In this document: one piece after another, positions 1 through 8,181 of the stretch
How positions within the stretch are numbered: position 1 is the stretch's first letter
Layout: every line of letters starts with the position of its first letter
DNA from: Desulfopila aestuarii DSM 18488
GTDB taxonomy: Bacteria; Desulfobacterota; Desulfobulbia; Desulfobulbales; Desulfocapsaceae
Assembly (NCBI RefSeq): GCF_900143695.1
Contig: NZ_FRFE01000043.1
Coordinates: 1 to 33,720, forward strand
Direction: 5' to 3'
DNA: 33,720 bases
Notes under the pieces: generated by a model
The model's database searches: none
Seen by the model: the letters and a program-made list of their open reading frames with translations, nothing else
What the model was told of the DNA's origin: nothing
Position numbers and translations under genes: made by a program

Positions 1-234
1 CTTGACCGGCCCAAGCCCTGTGAGAATTTCTCTTTCAGGCAAATAGCCATTGCGCACAACCTGCATGTGCCCTTTCTCATTTCTCAGCTCTGCGTAATGC
101 TGGAGCAGGTCTTGCAATTCAGCCTCAACCGCATCAGCAATGAGTTGTCGGGCGCCGATACGTAACAGTTCGGTCAGCGGGTCTTCGACAAACTCTCCTG
201 GCTTTTTCAGTGTGATAACTTTACTGTTGATCAT
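1..234 (-). CDS. IS256-family (mutator-type) transposase, 5' part only
   Basis: The minus strand reads an open frame from an ATG at 234-232 to the window edge (78 codons). It starts MINSKVITLKKPGEF and continues through GARQLIADAVEAEL and NGYLPEREILTGLGPVK. This is the conserved N-terminal region of IS256-type transposases, which carry a DDE catalytic core further downstream. Only the N-terminus is in the window, so the catalytic residues and the IS end beyond position 1 cannot be judged. A ribosome binding site (AAGGA, about 6 nt upstream) lies inside a hairpin (234-293). No frameshift or stop is seen, so the visible part could be intact. The protein would act on the IS ends by cut and paste or copy-out transposition. 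Family assignment is from recognised sequence and is quite sure. Confidence 0.85.
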   Translation of the reverse strand, partial: MINSKVITLKKPGEFVEDPLTELLRIGARQLIADAVEAELQDLLQHYAELRNEKGHMQVVRNGYLPEREILTGLGPVK

Positions 235-293
235 GACGTATCCTTTTTTGTTGGAATTCTGTTTTGGCAAACTGATTCCAACAGGATACGTCA
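234..293 (-). promoter_or_regulatory. Hairpin covering transposase SD and start codon
   Basis: TGACGTATCCT (234-244) is the exact reverse complement of AGGATACGTCA (283-293). Inside it GTTGGAAT (250-257) pairs with ATTCCAAC (275-282), with a 17-nt loop and a small A-rich asymmetry. On the transposase transcript the 3' arm contains the AAGGA ribosome binding site and ends in the ATG. Folding would hide both. Such structures are known in other IS elements (for example IS10 and IS50), where they block translation from read-through transcripts; applying that here is inference. Confidence 0.6.
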
Positions 294-669
294 TTTCTTT
301 TTTAATTCTCCCTCAAACACCACTTTTGAGCATAACTCTTGGAATAACAGAACGAATAAATGCTCTGTTGCTCCAGAGGCGATGAAGCTAATCCCATCAA
401 AGTTCCCTAGTTCCAGACCCCTCTCTCTTTTTGTAAAGCAAGTTATTTCTATTCCCTATTCCCCATTAACGTAATAATCTTATTGATAGGCAATCAGGCG
501 CATGCATGATCTTTGTGGTTAGGACAGGCTGGGATGCCCTCTTTTCCCCTGTTCCATTTTATCTCCTACTACACAACCACCCAGTTTGGCGATCCAAACT
601 TAATGTACGTTTTTATTTGTTGTATCATAACGAATAGTTGATCTTCTGAAGTCTATCCCGAGGTCTTTT
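294..669. other. Intergenic: IS flank and upstream region of first kinase gene
   Basis: No convincing gene is seen; open frames here are in T/C-rich sequence without a good start site. The outer inverted repeat of the IS256-type element must fall in or near this stretch but cannot be placed, because its partner lies outside the window. The last bases hold the ribosome binding site (AGGT at 661-664) of the kinase gene starting at 670. No clear promoter motif was found. Confidence 0.5.
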
Positions 670-3333
670 ATGAATTTCATCTCCCGTTACCCCGTGCGTT
701 TCGTGGTCCCGTGTCTGCTTATATCTCTTGCTTTGGTCGGGATTGCAGCCAGTTACTTGTTTTCTAACGGTATTTTTTCACGTTTGATCGAGAAACAGGC
801 TATCCACTTTGTTACCGAGACTATGGGGCGGAATCAGAACCGCCTGAATTCTGCCTTGCGAAACAAGGATATGGAGCGGCTTCAGATGAATATTGATCTT
901 CTGACTCAAGGTGATCCTAGCCATAGGGCCGCCATAGTATTGAACGAAAAACTCAAGATTATAAGCGCATCGAATCCAGCCTGGTTAGGCCAGGCTTTTG
1001 CTGAGGCAGGAATATCTGGTGAAGGGAAAGCATTGCTAGAAGGCGTCTCTCGGAAGAAGGAACAGTTGTCGACTGTCGTTGTTAGCAAAGATTCGGAAAC
1101 ACTTCTCGCTATATCCCCATTGATAATTGACGAAGCCGCGGCCATGAGGGCACTACTCTACTATGAGTACGACATGAATGTTCTCAAACAGGTCGGGAAA
1201 CAGGCATTGCGTTGGAATATTATTGTATCATTTTTAACACTTACCTCAATCGCATTGGCAGTCTGGCTCTATCTACATTTCGGCATTTTCCAACGTATGT
1301 TGCTGATTGCAAAGACTATGGAACAATTTGGCAAAGGAGATAATACTGCCCGTTCCGCGCTTGCTGGAAATGACGAACTGGCAACGCTTTCTGCCTCGTT
1401 GGACGAGATGTTGATGCAACGTGTGGCCGAGGAAAAACTGATTCGAGAGAATGAGAGGATGTTAAAGTTGCTGACCGATGGGCTGCCTGTACTCATTGCC
1501 TATGTTGACAAGGAGGGGTGTTATCGTCTGGTCAACAAAGAGTTCGAAAACTGGTTTTATCTACAACCAGAACAGATTATCGGCAAGAAGATTCATGAAT
1601 TACTCGGTGACAATGCATATAGCGAGATCGCCGATTATATCAATCAAGCCCTGCTTGGTAAAGTGGTGGACTATGAAGCATCTATCCCAATAATCAATGA
1701 TGGAATGCGCCTATTCCGCGCCACTCTTCTTCCTCATTTTGAAAACAGTTGCGGAGTGCAGGGCTGTTTTCTGCTGGCCCAAGACATCACTCAACAAAGA
1801 TCGGATCAGGATAAAATTAAGGAAGCAAAAGTACTTTGGGAACGGACCTTTGACTCCATCTTAGAAGAAATTATTACGGTGCATGACAAGGATTTCCGAA
1901 TTATTCAAGCCAATAGTGCTGCTGCTCTTTTCTTTAACACTACAAAGGAAGCTCTCATTGGTCGCTATTGCTATGAGCTGTTTAACGACAACAATATTCC
2001 TTGCTTTGGGTGCCAGGCCCAAGCAGCCCTTCAAGATGGTAAGACCCACAGTATCGAACTTCATAATGCGAAATTGAAAAAAGACTTCCTGGTCACCATT
2101 TCGCCTATTACTAGTGAGCAGGGAGACTTCTTCGGCATCGTCCACTCCGCCAAGGATATCACTATTTTCAAGCAGTTAGAGGATCAGCTTCGCCAGGCCC
2201 AAAAAATGGAGGCCATTGGTACCCTGGCTAGCGGTATCGCTCATGATTTCAACAATATCCTCTCCCCAATTATTGGTTACAGTGAATTAGTGGCCGATCG
2301 ACTACCTGAGAATAGTGAAGAACTTGAGATGGTGCAGAGTATCCACACCGCGGGCATTCGAGCAACGGAGCTGGTCAGGCAGATCCTCACTTTCAGCCGC
2401 CAGTCTGATCAGAAGCGACAACCGCTGCAGATCCACCTGATTGTTAAGGAGGCTCTCAAACTACTGCGTTCCTCGATCCCAACGACCATTTCCATACATC
2501 AGCATGTGCCTGATTGTGGCCTGGTCATGGCAGATCCAACTCAGGTCCACCAGATAATTATGAACCTCTGTACCAATGCCTATCATGCCATGCGCGAGAC
2601 TGGTGGCAAGTTAAACGTCAGCCTGGAGGTTGTTGAGTTAACGGCTCAGGATTACCTGGATAGCTTGGATGTGCAACCGGGTCCGCATGTAAAACTACGT
2701 GTGTGCGACACAGGCTGCGGCATGTCCAGAGATATAGTGAAACGGATTTTTGAACCCTACTTTACCACCAAGAAGCAAGGCGAGGGTACAGGGCTGGGGC
2801 TATCTGTGGTGCATGGCATTGTCAAGAGCCATAGGGGTCATATCACCGTCTATAGCGAACAGGGTAAGGGAACAGAATTTCATGTCTACCTGCCCCAGGT
2901 GCAGAGCAGTGATCAGATCATACACACGGCAAAGGCTGGAGTCATACCGCAAGGGCAAGGTACCGTTCTGGTCGTGGATGATGAACCAGTTCTTGGTGAG
3001 ATGTTGAAGAAAATGCTGGAAAATATTGGGTACGAAGTTTTGCTCTGTTCGAGCAGTACTGAGGCATTGAAGAATTTCACGCAGCAGAGAACTCGGATTG
3101 CCCTTGTACTCACCGACATGAACATGCCGGTGATGAATGGGGTGGAGTTGGCCCGGAAAATTAAACAACTTAGTCCGGCCATGCCTGTGGTTCTCTGCAC
3201 TGGATTCAGTGAGATTATAGATGAAGGAAAGGCCAGACGGATGGGAATTGATGGCTATATGACAAAACCGGTCATTCAGCGTCAGCTTGCCCAGACTCTT
3301 CACGATATTTTAGAGAAAAAGGGTGGCAGTTAG
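670..3333 (+). CDS. Membrane hybrid histidine kinase (PAS-PAS-HisKA-HATPase-REC)
   Basis: 887 residues. A first membrane helix (about 11-30) and a second (about 184-204) enclose a ~150-residue periplasmic sensor of unrecognised type. A HAMP-like linker (205-255) and two PAS domains (about 262-380 and 390-505) follow. The H-box GIAHDFNN carries phospho-acceptor His525. The ATPase shows IIMNLCTNAYHAM (N-box), DTGCGM (G1), FEPYFTT (F) and GEGTGLGL (G2). The C-terminal receiver (765-880) has VVDDEP, phospho-acceptor Asp816 in TDMNMP and Lys in TKPV. The second PAS has a C-x10-C-x2-C motif (CYELF...PCFGC) that could bind metal or act in redox sensing. The ATG is supported by AGGT 5 nt upstream. 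The gene is monocistronic. The periplasmic ligand and downstream partner are unknown. Confidence 0.93.
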   Translation: MNFISRYPVRFVVPCLLISLALVGIAASYLFSNGIFSRLIEKQAIHFVTETMGRNQNRLNSALRNKDMERLQMNIDLLTQGDPSHRAAIVLNEKLKIISASNPAWLGQAFAEAGISGEGKALLEGVSRKKEQLSTVVVSKDSETLLAISPLIIDEAAAMRALLYYEYDMNVLKQVGKQALRWNIIVSFLTLTSIALAVWLYLHFGIFQRMLLIAKTMEQFGKGDNTARSALAGNDELATLSASLDEMLMQRVAEEKLIRENERMLKLLTDGLPVLIAYVDKEGCYRLVNKEFENWFYLQPEQIIGKKIHELLGDNAYSEIADYINQALLGKVVDYEASIPIINDGMRLFRATLLPHFENSCGVQGCFLLAQDITQQRSDQDKIKEAKVLWERTFDSILEEIITVHDKDFRIIQANSAAALFFNTTKEALIGRYCYELFNDNNIPCFGCQAQAALQDGKTHSIELHNAKLKKDFLVTISPITSEQGDFFGIVHSAKDITIFKQLEDQLRQAQKMEAIGTLASGIAHDFNNILSPIIGYSELVADRLPENSEELEMVQSIHTAGIRATELVRQILTFSRQSDQKRQPLQIHLIVKEALKLLRSSIPTTISIHQHVPDCGLVMADPTQVHQIIMNLCTNAYHAMRETGGKLNVSLEVVELTAQDYLDSLDVQPGPHVKLRVCDTGCGMSRDIVKRIFEPYFTTKKQGEGTGLGLSVVHGIVKSHRGHITVYSEQGKGTEFHVYLPQVQSSDQIIHTAKAGVIPQGQGTVLVVDDEPVLGEMLKKMLENIGYEVLLCSSSTEALKNFTQQRTRIALVLTDMNMPVMNGVELARKIKQLSPAMPVVLCTGFSEIIDEGKARRMGIDGYMTKPVIQRQLAQTLHDILEKKGGS

Positions 3334-3449
3334 TCCGCAGTGTGAATTGAGGGAAGAGCTTTAGATGCATGCAGGTAAAGCCTAATCTTAGATATCCGTT
3401 TGATTTTCGACCTTATCACTGTCGGGATACTAAAAGTGGTAGGCATCCA

Positions 3450-3477
3450 AATCTTCGATATAGCCATATCGAAGATT
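3450..3477. repeat. Perfect 12-bp inverted repeat, 4-nt loop
   Basis: AATCTTCGATAT, then AGCC, then ATATCGAAGATT. The arms pair over 12 bp without mismatch. It lies about 117 bp after the stop of the hybrid kinase gene. No T-tract follows on either strand, so it is not a typical rho-independent terminator. It could be an operator-like site, a transcript-stabilising hairpin or part of a decayed element. Confidence 0.6.
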
Positions 3478-3678
3478 GAAATATCCTGCAAACACTTTAT
3501 TTTGAAAATGATTATTGAGTATACATAGGTCTGGTGAGGCATTTTGCACTATTGCACAACAGTATCGTTCAGTGGCAGATTGAGGTTTCAATTGCCTATA
3601 GGAAGGAGATGGCGAGCCTTACAAGTTGAAACTATTCCTGATATGGTGGGATCGGCCAACAACTTATAATTGCGCCAT

Positions 3679-3844
3679 AATGGAGCAACTCTAAGGAAGA
3701 GCTTACCAAACAAGGTCTAAGGAATGCTAGTAGCCATGTCCTCTATCATTATCACCTGATGTTCTGTAAGAGTTCATAGAGTCTACAGTCAGAGACTGCA
3801 TTTTTGCTGTTAGGAATTTAAAAAAGCGAAACCTCGCGGATTCA
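3679..3844 (+). repeat. Dispersed ~170-bp repeat, copy A
   Basis: This stretch aligns over its whole length, in the same orientation, with 28292-28463. Blocks shared exactly include AATGGAGCAACT, TAAGGAAGAGCTTACCAAA and a 23-base block that starts CTACAGTCAGAGACTGC, followed by CTGTTAGGAATTT. The middle is diverged but colinear. No open frame is conserved between the copies. It may be a remnant of a small mobile or intergenic element. Confidence 0.65.
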
Positions 3845-3902
3845 TAAGTGACCTTTAATTTTCAACAACCAGCTCGGTTGCAATTCAGTCTGTTCGTTTG
3901 TC

Positions 3903-4064
3903 ATGGACAAGGACTAGGATAATCTCAACATGCTCGACCCCACCATTGAGCACTACTTGCTCAAAAACGGTCCTGCCGAGATACATAGTTGTTATCGTCT
4001 CGCTCGCTCCAATAATGAAGACGGCTTCTATTTACTGTTCGGAATTCCCTTTATACCCCTTTAG
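3903..4064 (+). pseudogene. Possible broken small ORF
   Basis: From an ATG at 3903 the frame reads MDKD, a TAG at 3915-3917, then DNLN and a second ATG at 3930, which continues 44 codons to TAG at 4062-4064 (starts MLDPTIEHYLLKNGPAEIHS, ends LLFGIPFIPL). The residue mix looks protein-like and is in a different frame from the longest open frame here. No family is recognised and no good ribosome binding site is present. It could be a decayed gene start, a short real peptide from 3930, or chance. Confidence 0.2.
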
Positions 4065-4237
4065 GCCTTCATCCCTTTAACTTTTCAACCGTTCAATTCC
4101 TCCCAGGCCCTGACGCATTCAATGTGTAGTCCTTTATTGTCATGCCCTCAACTTGACCTTCATCATACAACCGTGCAATACTTGAGAGTACCTTGAATAT
4201 TTCATGACTGTAGAATTTTCATCCAAAGGTAGACCCT

Positions 4238-7200
4238 TTGAAGACAACCGTTGCTGTTCTCATTTTTGCTGTTCTTCAGATCCTGATCACCAGCCCAGCC
4301 CTGGCAAAAGATCTCGATAAAGTCGTTCTTCAGCTACGCTGGGATCACCAGTTCCAATTCGCAGGGTATTACTGCGCTCTCTGGCAAGGCTATTATCAGG
4401 AGCAGGGCATCGACGTTGAGATCCGATCGGCAATCAAAGACAACACCATCCTATCGGCGGTTGACGAGGTTGTTTCCGGGCGGGCTGATTTCGGTATTGG
4501 CGCAGCAGATATCCTGATTGCCAGGGATAAAGGCAAGCCTTTAGTCGTGTTAGCATCAATTTTCCAGCACAGCGCAGCAGCCTTTTTCGCACTGCCTGAT
4601 ACCCAGTTGAGTTCCCCTGCGGACTTCACCAGACTGAAGGTCGCCCGGCAGGTAGACAGCCTGGTTGATGTAGAATTCCAGGCTCTCCTCAAAGCAGAAG
4701 GTATCGATCCTGCCAGCATCAAGCCCTATCCCCACCAACCGGGCCTGCAGCATCTCCTGGAAGGCAAGGTTGATGTCATCCCCGGTTACACCATATCCCT
4801 GCCGATCACCGCTGAGCTCAACAATATCTCGCTCAAAAGCCTGCGACCTCGCGAATACGGTATCGACTTTTATGGCGACAGCCTGTTCTCCACTGAACCG
4901 ACTATCAAGAACAACCTGGAGATGGTTGAGCGTTTTGTGGCAGCAACCCTCAAGGGCTGGACGTATGCCTTAAACAATGTAGAGGAAGTAGCCGGCAAAA
5001 TCACAAGAGACCTTGTTCGCGGTGCTCCCCAGGAGAAACTTCACGAGTTCAATCTGCTGCAGGCAAAAGGCGTCAGTCAACTCATTCACTATCCGGAAGT
5101 ACGTATTGGCAACATCAATCCAGACCGCTGGCAGAAAATGCATGACTTTCTGACCACAATAGGAATGTTCCATAACGCCCTCGATATCAAAAAATTCATC
5201 TTTAACCCGATCTCAAGACGCCTCGAACAGGAGAAAAAATTCGAACAACGCCTCTTCCTGATCCTGGCAGCAATAGTGATCCTCGCCATGCTCGCTTTCA
5301 CCTGGCTCTTCATGCTGCGCAAAATCCTCGCCAGGAGAACAACTGAACTCACAAGAACACAGGAAGAGCTGGCACGGCAAAAGAATATTCTCAGCTTTCT
5401 CTACAACCGTACACCAGTCATGCACCATTCGATCAACAACAAAGGAAAGCTGGTCTATGTCAGTGATTACTGGCTGGAGGTGATGGGATATGAACGAGAT
5501 GAGGTCATTGGCACCCGCTCAACAGATTATCTTACTGAGGAATCCAGGAAATACGCACTCGCTGAGGTAGTCCCCATGTTTTTCCAAAAAGGCGAGGTTC
5601 GAAACATACGCTACCAGTTTGTCAAAAAGAACGGCGATATCTTTGATTCGCTCATGAATGCTGTTCTAGTCGAGAACAACCAAATACCCTCCGTCAGCTC
5701 ACTGGCCGCAATCATTGACGTGACCGATCTGAGAAAGGCGGAAAAAGCGCTTCTGCTCAGTGAAGAAAGGTTTACCCTGGCCATGAATTTCGTCCAGGAC
5801 GGACTCTATGACTGGAATCTGGAAACCAACGAAATCTACTATTCGCCAAGCTGGAAAAAGATGCTCGGCTATGAGGAACATGAACTGCCCAACGATTTTT
5901 CCGTCTGGGAGAAACTCACCGATCCGGAAGATGTGCAGAAATCCTGGCTGATGCTCGACGATCTGCTCAACCATAGACGCGAGCAGTTCATCCTAGAATT
6001 CAAAATGCGACACAAGAACGGCCACTGGGTCGACATCCTCTCCCGCGCCAAAGTCGTTTTCAATGAGGAGGGTAAAGGGATCAGGGTTGTCGGAACCCAT
6101 ATCGATATCAGCGACCGAAAAAGAGCAGAGCAGGAACTTCTACAGGCAAAAGGACGGGCTGAGCAATATCTGCAGCTGGCTGGAGTCATGTTTATCGGTC
6201 TTGATCTGGACGGTAAGGTCTTTCTTGCCAATCAAAAAGCCTGTGAAATCCTTGAATGCCAGCTCGATGAAATCATTGGTATCGACTGGTTCAGCACATT
6301 CATTCCCGAACAGGAGAGAAAAGACACCGCAGTTGTTTTTAATCAGATTATCAGCGGCTCTCCAGTCAACGAGAAATATTATGAAAATCACGTGATTTCA
6401 AAAAACGGTGCGAGAAAGCTCATCGCCTGGAACAATACACTGCTGACCGATGATAATGGCGCGATAACCGGCGCGCTCAGCTCCGGGTCGGATATCACCG
6501 AGCTGCATACAACCCTGACCGAACTCGCACAGCAACGTCAAATCCTCAATCTTCTCATCGACTCCATGCCGGTCCTTATCACCTTCTATGATCCGCAAGC
6601 GCAGTCATTTCGAGTGAATGAGGAATTTCACAAAGTGGTGGGCTGGTCCAACGAAGACCTGCCGCACATAGACCTGCTGGCAGAATGTTACCCCAACCCG
6701 GAAGATCGCGCAAAAGCTCAGGAATACATGGCAAGCGGATCAACAGGATGGCAGGAGTTCACCATCACCACCCGCTATGGTCACACCATCGACTCGAACT
6801 GGTCCAATGTACTCCTTGAGGACGGCACCCAGGTCTACATCGGCATAGACATTACCCAGAAGAAAAATACCGAGGAAATACTGCGCCAAGGCCTGAAAAT
6901 GGAAGCGCTCGGTACCCTGGCCGGAGGTATCGCCCATGACTTCAACAATCTTCTCACAGCAATTCTTGGATTTAGTCGCCTGTTGAAAGAGCGCGTAGAG
7001 CCCGGCAGCGAAAATGAGGAAGATATCAACGAAATCATTACGGCCGGCAACCGAGCAGCGGGCCTTGTCTCCCAGATCCTTGCCTACTGCCGCAAAAAGG
7101 AACTTCATCGCGCCTCCATTAACCTCGATCTGGCCATAAGAGAATGTTTGAAACTCCTGCGAGCGACAATCCCGACAACCATCAATATCGACTTTCAGAG

Positions 7201-8029
7201 TAGTGCCGATGGCAAAAATGTGCTGGCAGACCGTACCCAGATCAACCAGCTGCTGATGAATCTCTGCACCAACGCCGCCCACGCCCTTGAGCATCATGGC
7301 GACACTATCACCATCAGACTGGCGGCGATCGCCATCACCAGGTACGACCGGTTATCCCCCCCCTCCCTCGCGCCAGGTAATTATCTGCTGCTTTCCATCA
7401 GCGACAATGGCTGCGGGATTCGCCCTGAACATCTCGAACGCATCTTTGATCCTTATTTCACGACAAAGGATATTGATAAAGGCTCCGGCATGGGCCTTGC
7501 CGTGGTATCAGGCATTGTCAAAGCACATCATGGAGAAATAACCGTTACCAGTGAGCTCGGCAGAGGAACAACAATATCGATTTACCTCCCCGAACATGAA
7601 AGGGCGCCGGAAGACCCGATTGCCGTCCCACAGAATCTGCCGGGAGGCCAGGAACGGATACTTGTGGTGGATGACGAACCGCAATTGACATCACTTATAT
7701 CACGAAGCCTGTCAAATCGAGGTTATGTCGTGACAACCTGCTCCGACAGCGTTGAGGCCCTCGTGTTGTATCGGGAAGACCCATACGCCTTTGACCTCAT
7801 ATTGACCGACCAGACAATGCCGAACTTGAGCGGCGATATGTTGACCAGGAACATTCTTGAGATCAACCCGTCAGCCCGCGTCATCCTCTATTCGGGCTAC
7901 AGCTCAAGCATCGACTCCGATTCAGCGAGTGATACCGGAGCATCGGCCTATCTTGCTAAACCGTTCACGACAGAAGAGCTCATTGCAACAATTCGCAAGG
8001 CACTCGAGAGCAGAGGGGTTGCAGAATAA
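4238..8029 (+). CDS. Hybrid histidine kinase with fused NMT1/THI5-like periplasmic binding domain
   Basis: 1263 residues with a TTG start (AAAGGT about 8 nt upstream; no usable ATG before the signal peptide). Residues 1-23 form a signal peptide ending ALA. The periplasmic part (about 26-300) is an NMT1/THI5-like substrate-binding domain, recognised by LQLRWDHQFQFAGYY followed by WQGYYQEQGIDVEI. A membrane helix lies at about 338-360. Four PAS domains follow (about 385-505, 507-635, 645-765, 765-885). Then comes HisKA with GIAHDFNN (His900), an ATPase with NLCTNAAHAL, DNGCGI and GSGMGL, and a receiver (1140-1258) with Asp1191 in TDQTMP. In other systems the binding domain takes up thiamine-precursor pyrimidines, riboflavin or sulfonates through ABC transporters. 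Here it is wired to a kinase, so it most likely senses a related small molecule; the ligand cannot be read from the sequence. It heads a seven-gene run that also encodes a free NMT1-type lipoprotein. Confidence 0.92.
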   Translation: MKTTVAVLIFAVLQILITSPALAKDLDKVVLQLRWDHQFQFAGYYCALWQGYYQEQGIDVEIRSAIKDNTILSAVDEVVSGRADFGIGAADILIARDKGKPLVVLASIFQHSAAAFFALPDTQLSSPADFTRLKVARQVDSLVDVEFQALLKAEGIDPASIKPYPHQPGLQHLLEGKVDVIPGYTISLPITAELNNISLKSLRPREYGIDFYGDSLFSTEPTIKNNLEMVERFVAATLKGWTYALNNVEEVAGKITRDLVRGAPQEKLHEFNLLQAKGVSQLIHYPEVRIGNINPDRWQKMHDFLTTIGMFHNALDIKKFIFNPISRRLEQEKKFEQRLFLILAAIVILAMLAFTWLFMLRKILARRTTELTRTQEELARQKNILSFLYNRTPVMHHSINNKGKLVYVSDYWLEVMGYERDEVIGTRSTDYLTEESRKYALAEVVPMFFQKGEVRNIRYQFVKKNGDIFDSLMNAVLVENNQIPSVSSLAAIIDVTDLRKAEKALLLSEERFTLAMNFVQDGLYDWNLETNEIYYSPSWKKMLGYEEHELPNDFSVWEKLTDPEDVQKSWLMLDDLLNHRREQFILEFKMRHKNGHWVDILSRAKVVFNEEGKGIRVVGTHIDISDRKRAEQELLQAKGRAEQYLQLAGVMFIGLDLDGKVFLANQKACEILECQLDEIIGIDWFSTFIPEQERKDTAVVFNQIISGSPVNEKYYENHVISKNGARKLIAWNNTLLTDDNGAITGALSSGSDITELHTTLTELAQQRQILNLLIDSMPVLITFYDPQAQSFRVNEEFHKVVGWSNEDLPHIDLLAECYPNPEDRAKAQEYMASGSTGWQEFTITTRYGHTIDSNWSNVLLEDGTQVYIGIDITQKKNTEEILRQGLKMEALGTLAGGIAHDFNNLLTAILGFSRLLKERVEPGSENEEDINEIITAGNRAAGLVSQILAYCRKKELHRASINLDLAIRECLKLLRATIPTTINIDFQSSADGKNVLADRTQINQLLMNLCTNAAHALEHHGDTITIRLAAIAITRYDRLSPPSLAPGNYLLLSISDNGCGIRPEHLERIFDPYFTTKDIDKGSGMGLAVVSGIVKAHHGEITVTSELGRGTTISIYLPEHERAPEDPIAVPQNLPGGQERILVVDDEPQLTSLISRSLSNRGYVVTTCSDSVEALVLYREDPYAFDLILTDQTMPNLSGDMLTRNILEINPSARVILYSGYSSSIDSDSASDTGASAYLAKPFTTEELIATIRKALESRGVAE

Positions 8030-8181
8030 GACCATGCCCAGGCCACCGGTACGTTTCGAGCCATGACCGCACTCGCCGATAACCGGGATTTCGCAAAAGA
8101 TGGTTGCCGACAATATATTTGACAAGTTGAAAGCACCTGACCTATCATCTAGTTATGGCAAAAGTTTTTACTTTTTGAGAG

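Larger units (their letters stand above)
3334..4237. other. 900-bp gene-poor region with repeat and hairpin
   Basis: No solid gene is found. It contains a perfect 12-bp inverted repeat (3450-3477), one copy of a ~170-bp repeat also found at 28292-28463, and a possible broken short ORF (3903-4064). Near the end, TTGACC (4153-4158) and CAATAC (4176-4181) are spaced 17 bp apart and could be a weak promoter for the gene at 4238. The composition and fragments look like eroded insertion or gene debris. Confidence 0.5.

Noticed and set aside
140-385. 81-residue plus-strand open frame
   Set aside because: It runs antisense to the transposase start and across its hairpin; there is no ribosome binding site and the residues look like antisense translation.
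6740-7297. 185-residue minus-strand open frame
   Set aside because: It is antisense to the HisKA/ATPase part of the NMT1 hybrid kinase and has no family features.
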